Assembly: GCF_004664715.2 (NCBI RefSeq)
Contig: NC_051075.1
Location: 23,924,715 to 23,988,714, forward strand
DNA: 64,000 bases
Reading direction: 5' to 3'
DNA from: Peromyscus leucopus
Taxonomy: Eukaryota; Chordata; Mammalia; Rodentia; Cricetidae
Positions 9,296 to 18,999 of the stretch are shown in pieces. The translations under genes were made by a program, and so were the position numbers. Position 1 is the first letter of the stretch, and each line of letters begins with the position of its first letter. The notes under the pieces are model-generated. The model worked only from the letters and a program-made list of their open reading frames with translations. It made no database searches and was not told where the DNA came from.

Positions 9296-9690
9296 TACTT
9301 AGTTAGGGTGATTATTGCTGTGATGAAACACCATGACCAAAGCAACTTGGGGAGGAAAGGGCTTATTTGGCTTACACTTCCACACTGTAGCCCATCACTG
9401 AAGGAAGCCAGGACAGGAACTCAAACAGGGCAGGAACCTGGAGGCAGGAGATGATGCAGAGGCCATGGAGGGGTGAGTTTACTGGCTTGCTCCCATGGCT
9501 TGCTCAGCCTGCTTTCTTATAGAACCTAAGACCACACCAGCCCAGGGATGATACTACCCACATGGGCTGGGCCCTCCCCGACAAATCATGAATTAAGAAA
9601 ATGTTTTACAACTGGATCTTAAGAAGGCATTTTCTCAGCTGAGGCTCCCTCCTCTCTGATGACTCTAGCTTGTGTCAAGTTGACGTAAAG
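9296..9690 (-). mobile_element. type 1 ACACCATGACC repeat, near full
   Basis: In antisense it runs from TTAGTTAGGGTGATTATTGC through CAGGAACCTGGAGGCAGGAG to GTGTCAAGTTGACG. Read on the minus strand it begins like TGTCAACTTGAC and carries poly(A)-type signals near its end, so it behaves like an LTR. Other copies are at 10401, 17398 and 22083. Confidence 0.75.
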
Positions 9691-9691
9691 C

Positions 9692-9890
9692 TAGCCAGGA
9701 CAGTCTGCTCAGCAGTTGAGAGGATGTGCTGGCCTTGCAGAGGATCTGGGTTTGGTTCTCAGTGTCCTCATGGATACCATGTATGACCCCACTTCCAGAT
9801 CTGTTGTCACCCTTTCTGGCCTTTGAAGGAACCAGGTAGACACGTGGTACACATACACACAAGCAGGCAAATACTTACATACATATAAAT
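9692..9890 (+). mobile_element. B2/B3 SINE, old
   Basis: GTCTGCTCAGCAGTTGAGAG, ATCTGGGTTTGGTTCTCAG, and a tail of ACATACATATAAAT. Confidence 0.7.
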
Positions 9891-10285
9891 ACTATTTATT
9901 TATTTTACTTTATGTGTATGAATGTTTGCCTACATGTGTAGATGTACACCACATGTGTGCCTGTTGGATCCCCTGGAACTGGGGTAATGATGGTTGTGAG
10001 CCATCATGGGAGTACTAGGAACTGAACCCAGGTCCTCCATAAGAACAAGTATGGGCTGGAGAGATGGCTCAGAGGTTAAGAACACTGACTGTTCTTCCAG
10101 AGGTCCTGAGTTCAATTCCCAGCAACCACTTGGTGGCTCACAACCATCTGTAGTGAGATCTGGCTCCTTCTTCTGGCCTGCAGGGATACATGCAAACAGA
10201 ACACTGTATAAATAAATAAATCTTAAAAAAAAAAAAAAAAAAAGAACAAGTACTTTTAACCACTGAACCCCAGCACATCTTTAAA
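9891..10285 (-). mobile_element. B3-like SINE split by a B2
   Basis: The left part, 9891-10051, has GTTGTGAGCCATCATGGGAG and ACTGAACCCAGGTCCTCC. The right part, 10253-10285, has CTTTTAACCACTGAACCC. The young B2 lies between them. Confidence 0.75.
10053..10241 (+). mobile_element. B2 SINE with TSD
   Basis: It starts GGGCTGGAGAGATGGCTCAG and ends AATAAATAAATCTT plus an A tail. The 11-bp duplication AAGAACAAGTA occurs at 10041-10051 and 10242-10252, so the insertion into the B3-like SINE is recent. Confidence 0.95.
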
Positions 10286-10400
10286 CAGATAAACGGCTCC
10301 CAGTTTGCCGGGGGACAAGGGGCGTCCTCTGACCCTGAAGTCTTACCAGAATCCCACCCTGCAGTGACTCTCCTTTCTTTTCCCTAACTCGTCTCTTGTC

Positions 10401-10604
10401 CTGGTTAGTTCTCTGTCAGCTTAACACCTAGGGTCACCCTGGAGAGGGAACCTCAGTTGAGAAAATGCCTCCACCAGCTTGGCCTGTGAGCAAGTCTGTG
10501 GGGGGTATTTTCATGATTAATGATTGCTGTGGGAGGGCCAGCCCATCATGGGTGGTGGTGTCACCTCTGGACAGGTGGTCCTGAGAGGTTAAGAAAGATA
10601 GCTG
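10401..10604 (+). mobile_element. type 1 ACACCATGACC repeat, 5' part
   Basis: CTGTCAGCTTAACACC, GAGAAAATGCCTCC and GATTAATGATTGCTGTGGG are the sense 5' half; it is cut by the B1 at 10605. Confidence 0.7.
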
Positions 10605-10704
10605 AAGCCGGGCGGCAGTGGCGCACGCCTTTAATCCCACCCAGCACTCGGGAGGCAGAGCCAGGCGGAGCTCTGTGAGTTCGAGGCCAACCTCATCTAC
10701 CCAG
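10605..10704 (+). mobile_element. B1, 3' truncated
   Basis: GAAGCCGGGCGGCAGTGGCG to GAGTTCGAGGCCAACCTC; it then passes straight into a B2. Confidence 0.85.
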
Positions 10705-10857
10705 TGTTCTGCCTGCATGTATGCCTGCAGGCCAGAAGAGGGCGCCAGATCTCACTACAGATGGTTGTGAGCCACCATGTGGGTGCTGGGAATTGAACTC
10801 AGGACCTCTGGAAGAGCAGCCAGTGCTCTTAACCTCTGAGCCATCTCTCCAGCCGCC
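10705..10857 (-). mobile_element. B2 SINE
   Basis: Antisense B2 from TGTTCTGCCTGCATGTATG to GAGCCATCTCTCCAGCCG. It contains CCAGAAGAGGGCGCCAG, a CTCF-like core common in B2. Confidence 0.95.
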
Positions 10858-11126
10858 TCAATGAGTAGTTATTTGGGAGCGCTGTGGGACAGGAAAACTA
10901 CCTACACTCTTCCTCATGCTGTATTGCCTCCTCCTTTCATGTTGCATCCTCTAGACATCGGGCTGGGTCCTTCTCAGGGTCCCTGCTGGGCATACTTTGA
11001 AAAAGGCACCACAGTGTCAGGGGGCTGCATACTTGGAGGCTTGAAGGCAGAAAGCAGGCAAGTTCCCACCTCCTCTTACCTTTAGATCCTCAAATGCTTG
11101 TTCTTTTTTTTTAATTAAAATATTAA
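10858..11126. other. no gene seen
   Basis: Single-copy-looking sequence; no repeat recognised. Confidence 0.5.
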
Positions 11127-11290
11127 ATTGTTGTTGTTGTTTCTTTTCTGTTTTGTTTTTCAAGACAGAGTTGCTCTGTGTTGCCCTGGCTGTCCTGGGC
11201 ATGTCCTAGCTATGTAGACCAGGCTGGCCTCAGAGATCCACCTGCCTCTGTCTCCCGAGTGCTGGGATTAAAGCTGCCGCCACCCAGCTT
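11127..11290 (-). mobile_element. B1 SINE
   Basis: Antisense with a T-rich tail containing TTG repeats (11127-11142), a small central deletion and GCTGGGATTAAAGCTGCCGC. Confidence 0.8.
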
Positions 11291-11309
11291 AAAAAAAAAA
11301 GTTTGCTTA

Positions 11310-11476
11310 CATTATTGATTGATTGACTGATGCATGTGTGTGCCACAGCATACATGTGGAGGTTAGAGGACCGCTGTAGGAGTCAGTTCTCTCCTTCCAC
11401 CGAGTGGGTCCCAGGGATTGAACTGTGGTCATCAGTGTTAGTGGCATGTGAGTCTGCTGAGCCAGCTTGTCGGCCC
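11310..11476 (-). mobile_element. B3-like SINE
   Basis: GTGGAGGTTAGAGGACCGC, AGGGATTGAACTGTGGTCAT and an antisense A-box region GAGCCAGCTTGTCGGCCC. Confidence 0.7.
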
Positions 11477-11481
11477 TTGTT

Positions 11482-11490
<9 letters not shown>

Positions 11491-11517
<27 letters not shown>

Positions 11518-11654
11518 GACAGGGTTTCTCTGTGTAGCTTTGCGCCTTTCCTGCAACTCACTCTGTAGACCAGGCTGGCCTCGAACTCACAGAGATCCGC
11601 CTGCCTCTGCCTCCCGAGTGCTGGGATTAAAGGCGTGTGCCACCACCACCCAGC
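11491..11654 (-). mobile_element. B1 SINE with TSD
   Basis: A young antisense B1 of the TTTGCGCCTTTCC subtype. Its flanks are CCTTGTTCATTTTTT (left) and CCCTGTTCATTTTTTT (right). Confidence 0.95.
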
Positions 11655-11694
11655 CCCTGTTCATTTTTTTGGAGCAGTTTAACTATTTCTTTAC

Positions 11695-11835
11695 TGGATC
11701 CCAGGCCATTAGGCCTATTTTCAGAGGACTTCATCTTTATTATCAATTGTAAAATATGCTCCTCAATGTCTACAGTTGTTGGAATTGTCTCGCCCTGCTT
11801 CATGTACACCCTGAAGATGGCGTTAATAAAGAGCT
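11695..11835 (-). other. candidate exon, unrecognised product
   Basis: On the minus strand a 141-bp segment is open in one frame (46 codons plus split codons), with AAG before it and a good donor (A|GTAAAG) after it. The peptide includes VYMKQGETIPTTVDIEEHIL, compositionally like real protein. A stop lies directly upstream in that frame, as expected if the exon starts there. The acceptor has a weak pyrimidine tract. I do not recognise the protein. It could also be a piece of a processed pseudogene or chance. Confidence 0.3.
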
Positions 11836-12404
11836 CTTAAAACAACAGCTCTTAAGTGAATATGCTTTTATATGAAGAAAACGTGACTTTTTCCCAGAAA
11901 ATACATGGCCTTTTATTTGACACATAAGAGATATTGCTGTTCACTGTGGAATATAAGATAGTGTTTCTAAGCACTTTAAGAATTCAAAATAAAAAAACGC
12001 TTAACTCTGCAGATGGCTTCTGTAAATGTATGCACAGGGCAGAATGCCAGCAAGTTCCTGGAAGGCAACAGGATGCGAGCCTCGCGTTAGGAAGCATATG
12101 TATCACTGGAGTCATCATATTCTGTGACCAAGGAGAAGCGAAAAGACACAGGCTCTGTTTGACAGAGTTTATTCTGCGATTCAAGGAGTGCTGACTGTGC
12201 CCAAGGGAGATGAGAAGCATGTGGGCGTCCATGCCAACCTTAAGCTGCATTCTGATTTCAAATTTAAATAAGATGAAGGAAACAGTGCCTTGGATCCAGA
12301 TAGTACAGCCGGAGTTTCTGCTTCCATACTCTACATACATTCCTATATATTCTCGAAGTGTTGTGATTAAATGAACTCATAAGAGGCTTTTGGTTTTGTC
12401 TTTC
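11836..12404. other. single-copy stretch, no gene seen
   Basis: No repeat is recognised in about 570 bp. It lies next to the candidate exon; no second exon-like unit is evident. Confidence 0.5.
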
Positions 12405-12408
12405 TTTC

Positions 12409-12679
12409 TTTTTTTTTTTTCAAGACAAGGTTTCTCTGTGTAGCCCTGGCTGTCCTAGAACTTGCTTTATAGACCAGGCTGGCCTCGAACTCAAAGAACA
12501 GCCTGTCTCTGCCTCCCGAGTGCTGGGATTAAAGGTGTGCGCCACCACCGCTCGGCTTGTTTTTTGAGACAGGGTCTTACCATGTAACTGGACAGAGCTC
12601 AGACTCTGGGACTCACAAGACCCACCTACCTCTACCTCCCCAGTGCTGGGATTAAAGGTGTGTACCACCTGGCCGGCAA
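12409..12679 (-). mobile_element. B1 followed by a partial B1
   Basis: A full antisense B1 (12409-12557, ending GCCACCACCGCTCGGC), then a second, internally diverged antisense B1 (12558-12679, TTTTTTGAGACAGGGTCTTA ... CCACCTGGCCGGC). Confidence 0.85.
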
Positions 12680-12785
12680 TGCGTAGACTCTTCACTGGGT
12701 ACAAGGTTAATAAAAAGTCTCTCTTGAGATTTCATAAACTATGGCATATGAACAACTTGGTGTTGATGATTGAAGTACCTGAGAC

Positions 12786-12921
12786 AGGGGCCAGCAGGAT
12801 GGCTCAGTAGGGAAAGGCACTTTCTGCCAAGCCTGAAGACCCGGGAGCCACATGGTGAAATTCAGAACCAACTCCTGTAAATTGTCCTGCACCCTCCCTC
12901 ACAACCCCCCCCAAAAAAAAA
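12786..12921 (+). mobile_element. B2/B3 SINE, short
   Basis: GGGGCCAGCAGGATGGCTCA, CCGGGAGCCACATGGTG, then an A tail. Confidence 0.75.
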
Positions 12922-12984
12922 ACTGTTACTGAGATGAGTCAGAGACTAGCCTCTTTAAGCCTCAGATATTTCCTCTTTCTTTCT

Positions 12985-13125
12985 CTCACTCTCTTTTTTT
13001 AGATAGAGTCTCTCTGTGTAGTTTTGGGTGTCTAGTAGGCTGGCTTCGAACTCAGGGAGACCCCCCTGCCTCTGCCTCCCAAGTGCTGGGATTAAAGGCA
13101 TGAGACACTATGCTGGGTTTTCTTT
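12985..13125 (-). mobile_element. B1 SINE
   Basis: Antisense: AGATAGAGTCTCTCTGTGTA ... TCCCAAGTGCTGGGATTAAA. Confidence 0.85.
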
Positions 13126-13134
13126 TATTTTAAG

Positions 13135-13277
13135 AAAGATTTTTTTTTTTAAGTTGGTGTGTGTCTGTGTCGGTGTGTGCATGTGAGTTCAGTGCCTGAA
13201 GAGATCGGAAAACTGTCAAATTCTCTAAAGCTAGAGGTAGAGGTATTGTGAGCCACTTAATGTAGGTGCTGGGAATT
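13135..13277 (-). mobile_element. B2/B3 SINE, partial
   Basis: Antisense B3-like body with TTGTGAGCCACTTAATGTAG and GTGCTGGGAATTGC; the 5' end is replaced by the TTTA repeat. Confidence 0.65.
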
Positions 13278-13279
13278 GC

Positions 13280-13330
<51 letters not shown>

Positions 13331-13338
13331 TTTTTTAA
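13278..13338 (+). repeat. TTTA microsatellite
   Basis: About 14 TTTA units at the tail of the adjoining B1. Confidence 0.95.
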
Positions 13339-13486
13339 TGGTTTTTCAACACAGGGTTTCTCTGAGTAGCTTTGGTGCCTGTCCTGGAACTCACTCTGTA
13401 GCCCAGACTGGCCTCGAACTCACAGAGATCCTCCTGGCTCTGCCTCCCAAGTGCAGGGATTAAAGGCGTGCACCTCCACCTTTAGG
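13339..13486 (-). mobile_element. B1 SINE
   Basis: Antisense: CAACACAGGGTTTCTCTGAG, GGTGCCTGTCCTGGAACTCA, AGGCGTGCACCTCCACC. Confidence 0.9.
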
Positions 13487-13524
13487 CTGTGAGCTAGTCT
13501 GCAAGAATAGAGTACTGTCCTGAT

Positions 13525-13600
13525 TAGGGAGAGAGGGGTTTGGAGGAGCGCTTGCCTAGCATGCGGAAGACCCTGGTTTATCCGCTATCACCACCACACA
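13525..13600 (+). mobile_element. ID-like (tRNA-Ala) SINE fragment
   Basis: GGAGCGCTTGCCTAGCATGC and AGACCCTGGTTTATCC match the middle of an ID element. Confidence 0.65.
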
Positions 13601-13829
13601 GAGAGAGAGAATATAAAAGTATTGGGCTATTTAATTTTTATTAACTGAGTGTTAGGTTTAATTAATGGTTATGTTATAATTAAATTATTAAATGTATTGA
13701 AATCTATTAAGTATGCTATGTTGCTCTGAATATACATGTTTAATGTATAATGTTTATATAATGTTTTTATAATGTTTATTTAATGTATAATGTTTATATA
13801 GATGACCTAAAGAATTTTCAGTGACCTAG
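13601..13829. other. AT-rich stretch
   Basis: Repeated TAATGTATAATGTTTATATA-like words (13738-13800) form a loose tandem; no gene. Confidence 0.6.
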
Positions 13830-13985
13830 TCCTTTCTCCTTCCTCTTCCTCCTCCTTCTCCTCCTCTTCTTCCTCCTCCTTCTTCCTCTCTCTCTCTGTC
13901 TCTCTCTCTGTCTCTATCTGTCTCTCTGTCTGTGTCTCTCTCTGTCTGTGTCTCTGTCTCTGTCTCTTTCTTTCTCTCTCTCTCC
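13830..13985 (+). repeat. polypyrimidine tract
   Basis: TCC/CTT then TC/TGTC repeats, almost purine-free apart from G in TGTC, ending in a B1 tail. Confidence 0.95.
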
Positions 13986-14278
13986 TGAGACAGGGTTTCT
14001 TGTGTAGTCCTAGCTGTCCTGGAACTTGCCCTCTAGACCAGGCTGGCCTCGAACTCATAGAGAATCACTTGTCTCTTCTTCCTGGATGTGGGGACTAAAA
14101 GCAGACACCACCACCACTCAGCATCCTCCTCTTTTTGAGACAGGATCTTACATAGCCCAAACTGGCCTGGAACTCATTATAGCCCATCTTGACTTTGGAC
14201 TCCTTAAAGTTCTGATCCTTCTGCCTCTAATTCCTGAATGGTGGGATTACAGGCATGGGCTACCATACTTGGCTCATA
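13986..14278 (-). mobile_element. two B1-related SINEs
   Basis: An antisense B1 (13986-14118, GAGACAGGGTTTCTTGTGTA) and an older PB1-like copy (14128-14278, GGTGGGATTACAGGCATGGG). Confidence 0.75.
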
Positions 14279-14302
14279 GCCTTTTCTTCTTTAAGAAAAT
14301 TA

Positions 14303-14432
14303 GAGCAGTCAGGCATGGTAACTAACACCTGTTAATCCCAGCACTCATGAGGCTGAAACAGGAGGATTGCTATGAGTTTGAAGCCAGGCTTTGCTACAAT
14401 GTAACCTTGTATCAGACCCCAAAAAGAATTAA
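14303..14432 (+). mobile_element. old B1 (PB1-like)
   Basis: GTCAGGCATGGTAACTAACA, TTAATCCCAGCACTCATGAG, GTTTGAAGCCAGGC. Confidence 0.7.
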
Positions 14433-14502
14433 AATAAAGAGCCAAATGGAGTTTATCCCTTACCTGTAGTTACTGGAATTTAGGAATAAATGAAGTAATT
14501 AA

Positions 14503-14698
<196 letters not shown>

Positions 14699-14713
14699 AA
14701 GAACTACCCCTTG

Positions 14714-14904
14714 GGGCTGGAGAGATGGCTCGGAGGTTAAGAGCAATTGATGCGGTTGCACAGGACTAGAGTTTGGTACCCAACACTTATATCAGGCGGT
14801 TCACAACTGCCTCTAACAGCAGCTCTGGGATTCCCTCTTCTGGCCTCCATGGGCAGCTGCACACACATTCTTAAGCACACACAGACACAGACATAAAAAA
14901 GTGT
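14714..14904 (+). mobile_element. B2 SINE (second of a pair) with TSD
   Basis: A more diverged B2 in the same orientation, bounded by AAGAACTACCCCTTG and GAACCCTACCCCTTG (14905-14919). Its target site is the same as that of its neighbour. Confidence 0.9.
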
Positions 14905-14919
14905 GAACCCTACCCCTTG

Positions 14920-15060
14920 ACTGGTACTGTGGCACAGGCTTGTAATCCCAGTGCTTGGGAGATGGAGACACAAAGGTCAGGAGTTCAAAATCATCCTCAG
15001 TTACATAGTGATCTTGGGATTAGCCTGGGCTACCTCAGACTGTCTGAAAAAAAAAAAAAC
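14920..15060 (+). mobile_element. old B1 (PB1-like)
   Basis: GACTGGTACTGTGGCACAGG, TAATCCCAGTGCTTGGGAG, A tail. Confidence 0.75.
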
Positions 15061-15167
15061 CAGAAGAACAAAGTTAAACAACAGGAAAAAGGAACTGTCC
15101 CATTTCTGACACAGCAAACTGAGATTTGACAAGGACCCATGATCTTGTAGGGAGACGAAGGATGCTG

Positions 15168-15306
15168 GCCAGGATGGGTGGTTCATCCTTTAATATCATT
15201 ATGGGGAAGTAGAGGAAGAAAGATCAGGAGTTGAAGGCCATCCTTGGCTACATAGTTGGAGGCCAGCCTGGGGCACATGAGGTCCTGCCTTTAAAAAAAA
15301 AAATAG
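15168..15306 (+). mobile_element. old B1 (PB1-like)
   Basis: CAGGATGGGTGGTTCATCC, ATCAGGAGTTGAAGGCCATC, A tail. Confidence 0.7.
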
Positions 15307-15384
15307 AAAAGCGAGGGAGATTGGGCATTATGCTGGCAGTGTGTAATAGCCACTTTCCTACTTGGCTCCTGTAGCACGAATCTT

Positions 15385-15574
15385 TTTTTTTTATATTTTT
15401 TAAGATTTATTTATTATGTATACAGTGTTCTGCCTACATGTATCCCCTGCAGGCCAGACAAGGGCACCAGATCTCATTACAGATGGTTGTGAGCCACCAT
15501 GTGGTTGCTGGCAATTGAACTCAGGACCTCAGGAAGAGCAGCCAGTGCTCTTAACACCTGAGCCATCTCTCCAG
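15385..15574 (-). mobile_element. B2 SINE with TSD
   Basis: Antisense B2; the 19-bp flanks CTCCTGTAGCACGAATCTT (15366-15384) and CTCCTGTAGCATGAATCTT (15575-15593) differ at one base. Confidence 0.95.
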
Positions 15575-15599
15575 CTCCTGTAGCATGAATCTTAAAAGG

Positions 15600-16055
15600 T
15601 CTTATTAACATAAACAAAACTGGAGCTAGGTATTGGGGTGAATGCTAGAAGATCAGAGAAGCAGAACAGGCCACAGCTAACCTCACCTCGCCAGCTTCTC
15701 AGCCGATCCTGTTTCCTCAGACTGGAAGCCTCTGAGTCCTCATCCAGAATGAATCTCAGCTAAACTGCTACTAAAAGCCTAAAAGATTAACCAGGCTCTA
15801 GTTCCTGGTTTTCACGCCTTATATACCTTTCTGCTTCCTGCCATCACTTCCTGGGATTAAAGGCACGTGTCACCATGCCTGGTTGTTTCCAGTGTGGCTT
15901 TGAACTCACAGAGATCCAGGCAGATCTCTGCCTCCAGAATTAAAGGCGTGTGTGCCACCATTTTCTGGCCTCTATATCTAGTGGCTGTTCTGTTCTCTGA
16001 CCCCAGATAAGTTTATTAGGATACACAATATATTGGGGGACACAATATCACCACA
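15600..16055 (-). mobile_element. composite LTR-like repeat with B1-like core, copy 1
   Basis: On the minus strand it starts TGTGGTGATATTGTG, has AATAAACTTATCTGGGGTCA, then a B1-like core (GGTGGCACACACGCCTTTAA and a second GACACGTGCCTTTAATCCC), then a TATA-like GGTATATAAGG and a unique 3' part. A B1-derived middle in an LTR-like frame is unusual. A second, related copy lies at 50632-51092. Confidence 0.6.
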
Positions 16056-16202
16056 GGCTCCCCTGATCCTTTCCTCTCAGTGTGAACACTCCTGTTCAGT
16101 GGTCCCCTCCTGCACTGAATCCGGGATGACTTTGGGTGGCCACTGAAATACAGCGGAAGAGACGGCGGGCTTTTCTTTTCCTTGACTTTTTTTTCCTTCT
16201 TG

Positions 16203-16343
16203 ACTTTTTGAGACAAGGTTTCACTCCATAGCTGAAGCTGGCCTTGAGTTCACTACGTAGCCCAAGCTGGGCTGGAATTTGAGATCCTCCTGCCTCTGCC
16301 TCCCCAGTGCTGGGATTACAAGTATGTATCACTCTGCCCAATT
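16203..16343 (-). mobile_element. B1 SINE, old
   Basis: Antisense: TTTGAGACAAGGTTTCACTC ... GTGCTGGGATTACAAGTATG. Confidence 0.8.
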
Positions 16344-16741
16344 TGATAGAGGTCCCTGGAGGTTAAGCTATAAGGTACACTTTGGCCTCTAGCATCTCTC
16401 ATATTGGGAAAAGTCAGTCACTATCCTACAAGGAGCTCCCTGTGGACAAGCCAACATGGTAAAGGACTGCATTACACAGTCACAAGCCAGCAACATCACA
16501 CACACACACACACACACATATACAGTTAAGCCTTCACATGACTGCTAAAGTCTGTTTGTAACTTCAGGAGAGATCCAAGGAAGAACATTCTGGCCACATC
16601 CTTCTAAAATTTTCAACATATATAGATAGATATAGATAAATATAGAGATGTAGATATAGAGATGTATCAGAAGTGAGTGGTTGATGTTTTAGTAATAGAA
16701 ATAAAAGCAGTTTAAATTTCTTTTAAAAATAAAGATTTCAC
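16344..16741. other. no gene seen; CA and GATA simple repeats
   Basis: A CA run at 16497-16521 and a GATA/TAGA-rich run at 16619-16668; otherwise single-copy-looking. Confidence 0.6.
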
Positions 16742-16890
16742 TTATTTTTTTTTGGAAACAGGGTTTCACTGTGTAGTCCTGGCTGTCCTGGAATTTACTC
16801 TGTAGACCAGGCTGGCCTCGAACTCAGAGACCCACCTGCTTCTGCCTCCTAAGTGCTAGAATTAAAGGTGTGGGCCACTACACTTGCAAA
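16742..16890 (-). mobile_element. B1 SINE
   Basis: Antisense: AACAGGGTTTCACTGTGTAG ... GTGCTAGAATTAAAGGTGTG. Confidence 0.85.
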
Positions 16891-16899
16891 AAACATTTT

Positions 16900-17172
16900 A
16901 TTTTTATTTTATTTTATTTCTTTCCTTTTTCCTTTATTGAAAACAGATTTTTTTCCTTACATATGTATTCTGATTTCCCCTCCTTTTACCCCTCCCAGTT
17001 TCTCCACCCCATATAGATCCATCCCCTCTCCTCTTTCAGAAAAGAAACATTTTTCTTTCTTTCTTTTTTTTTTTTTTATTTTACAATACCATTCAGTTCT
17101 ACATATCAGCCACGGGTTCCCCTATTCTCCCCCCTCCCACCCCTCCCCTTACCCCCAACCCACCCCCCATTA
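16900..17172 (-). mobile_element. two L1 3'-end fragments
   Basis: Two antisense L1 tails in series: 16900-17045 (TTGAAAACAGATTTTTTTCC ... CCCTCCCAGTTTCTCCACC) and 17062-17172 (TTTACAATACCATTCAG, TACATATCAGCCACGGGTTC, C-rich run). The same L1 tail appears on the plus strand at 38640-38697. Confidence 0.7.
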
Positions 17173-17175
17173 TTT

Positions 17176-17329
17176 TATTTTTTATTTGCCTGCAAGCATG
17201 TCCGTGCTTTTCCAGGAAGCTAGAAGAGGATCCCCTGGAACTGGAGTGGCCGGCAGTTGTGAGCCACCATGTGGTCACTGTCCTCTGTGGGATCAAGTGC
17301 CCTTAACCACTGAGCCATCACCCGGGCCT
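17176..17329 (-). mobile_element. B3-like SINE
   Basis: GATCCCCTGGAACTGGAGTG, GTTGTGAGCCACCATGTGG, TTAACCACTGAGCCATCACC. Confidence 0.8.
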
Positions 17330-17397
17330 AGAGGCAGTGTAATATGAAAGAAAAAGGCCCTCGCTCCTGAGGGCAGACCTGGGCTATAGAGTGGGCC

Positions 17398-17805
17398 AGT
17401 GTCTTAGGGTTACCATTGCTGTGATAAAACATCGTGACCAAGAGCAACTTGGGCGGACAGGGTTTCTTTCTGCTTACACATACACCCATCACCGAAGGAT
17501 GTCAGGACAGGAACTCAAACGGCAGGAACCTGGAGGCAGGCGCTGGGCATGCCCTGAAGGAGTGCTGCTCACTGGCTTCCTCTTCCTGGCTCGCCCACCC
17601 TGCTTTTTTTATAGGCCCCGTACCACTTGCCCAGGGTGACACCGCCCACCATGGGCTGTGTCCTCCCACACCAGTCACTAATGTAAAAATACACTACTGA
17701 CTTGCCCACAGGCTGATCCGACGGGGAGGCGTGTCCTCAGAAGGGCTCCCTCTTCCAGATGACTCTAGCTGGTCTCCAGCTGACATCAGACTGACCTGCA
17801 CAGTT
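17398..17805 (-). mobile_element. type 1 ACACCATGACC repeat, full
   Basis: Antisense start GTGTCTTAGGGTTACC, ACATCGTGACCAAGAGCAAC, GGAACCTGGAGGCAGGCGC, antisense end TCCAGCTGACATCAGACTG. Confidence 0.75.
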
Positions 17806-17904
17806 GGGAAGACAGGTGCGCAGGTGCCTGCTACCTTGGTTTAAAGGGCCAAGTTTGAGGATGGCTTTGTGACCAAGACAGAGCGTACAAAGATGCTTCG
17901 CAGT

Positions 17905-17995
17905 GTTGAAGGACTTTTTCTTCCTTCTTTCCTCCCTTCCTTCCTGCCTTCCTTCCTTCCTTCCTTCCTTTCTTGCTTGCTTTCTTTCTTGCTTT
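17905..17995 (+). repeat. TTCC/TTGC microsatellite
   Basis: CTTCC and CTTGC units leading into the tail of the antisense B2. Confidence 0.9.
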
Positions 17996-18167
17996 CATTA
18001 TTTATTATGTATACAGTGTTCTGCCTGCATGTATGCCTGCAGGCTAGAAGAGGGCACCAGATCTCATTCCAGATGGTTGGGAGCCACCATGTGGGTGCTG
18101 GGAATTGAACTCAGGACCTTTGGAAGAACAGCCAATGCTCTTAGACTCTGAGCCATCTCTCCAGCCC
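17996..18167 (-). mobile_element. B2 SINE
   Basis: Antisense B2, TGTATACAGTGTTCTGCCTG to GCCATCTCTCCAGCCC, with CTAGAAGAGGGCACCAG. Confidence 0.95.
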
Positions 18168-18171
18168 TTTA

Positions 18172-18343
18172 TTTTGTTTGTTTGTTTGTTTGTTTGTTTG
18201 TTTTTTGTTGTTGTTTTCAAGACAGGTTCCTCTGTGTTGTCCTTGCTGTCCTGGATCTTGCTCTGTAGACAAGGCTGGCCTCGAACTCACAGAGATCCTC
18301 CTGGCTCTGCCTCCCGAGTGCAGGGATTAGAGGTGTGCGCCTT
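18172..18343 (-). mobile_element. B1 with TTTG tail repeat
   Basis: A TTTG microsatellite (18172-18205) forms the tail of an antisense B1 that ends early at GAGGTGTGCGCC. Confidence 0.85.
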
Positions 18344-18474
18344 AAAGGATTTTAAGCAAAGTAGCAAACAAAATGGTCAGACTCACACTCTTCCAAACTC
18401 TTCCTCCAGCACAGACTGAGTGGAAAGGAATTGAGGAGACTAAGAGAAGGACCATGGTTAAGAAGCTAGCATAG

Positions 18475-18657
18475 GGGCTGGAGAGGTGGCTCAGTGGTTA
18501 AGAGCACTGGCTGTTCTTCCAGAGGTCCTGAGTTCAATTCCCAGCACCCACATGGTGGCTCACAACCATCTGGAATGAGATCTGGCGCCCTCTTCTGGCC
18601 TGCAGGCATACATACGGGCCGAACACTGTGTATATAATAAATAAACAAACCTTTAAA
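18475..18657 (+). mobile_element. B2 SINE with TSD
   Basis: Near-consensus. The perfect 15-bp duplication AAGAAGCTAGCATAG occurs at 18460-18474 and 18658-18672. Confidence 0.97.
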
Positions 18658-18672
18658 AAGAAGCTAGCATAG

Positions 18673-18843
18673 CTGGGTGGCTCACACCTTTAATCCCAGC
18701 ACTCGGGAGGCAGAGGCAGGCGGATCTCTGTGAGTTCGAGGCCAGCCTGGGCTACAGAGCAAGATCTAGGACAGGCACCAAAACTACATGGAGAAACCCT
18801 GTCTCGGTGGTGGTGGTGGTGGTGGTGGTGGTGGTGGTGATGG
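18673..18843 (+). mobile_element. B1 with GGT tail repeat
   Basis: The B1 begins directly after the TSD of the B2 and ends AAACCCTGTCTC, then has about 11 GGT units (18807-18843) where an A tail is expected. Confidence 0.9.
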
Positions 18844-18879
18844 GGAAGCTAGTGTACCAGGATAGGGATGTAGGTCAGC

Positions 18880-18945
18880 AGAAGAGGAGGAAGAAGATGG
18901 AAGTGGGGGAGGGGAGGGGGGAAGGGAAGGGAGGAGGGGAGGATG
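18880..18945 (+). repeat. purine-rich GA tract
   Basis: About 65 bases almost wholly G and A (GGGGAGGGGGGAAGGGAAGG). Confidence 0.9.
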
Positions 18946-18999
18946 ACTGCTTCTGTCTTCCTAGTGCTAATATTTTGTTTCATTGGTTTTTTGTTTGTT

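Noticed and set aside
11984..12340. 118-codon minus-strand frame beside the candidate exon
   Set aside because: No protein-like motif, no matching splice sites, and many cysteine/histidine codons typical of random sequence.
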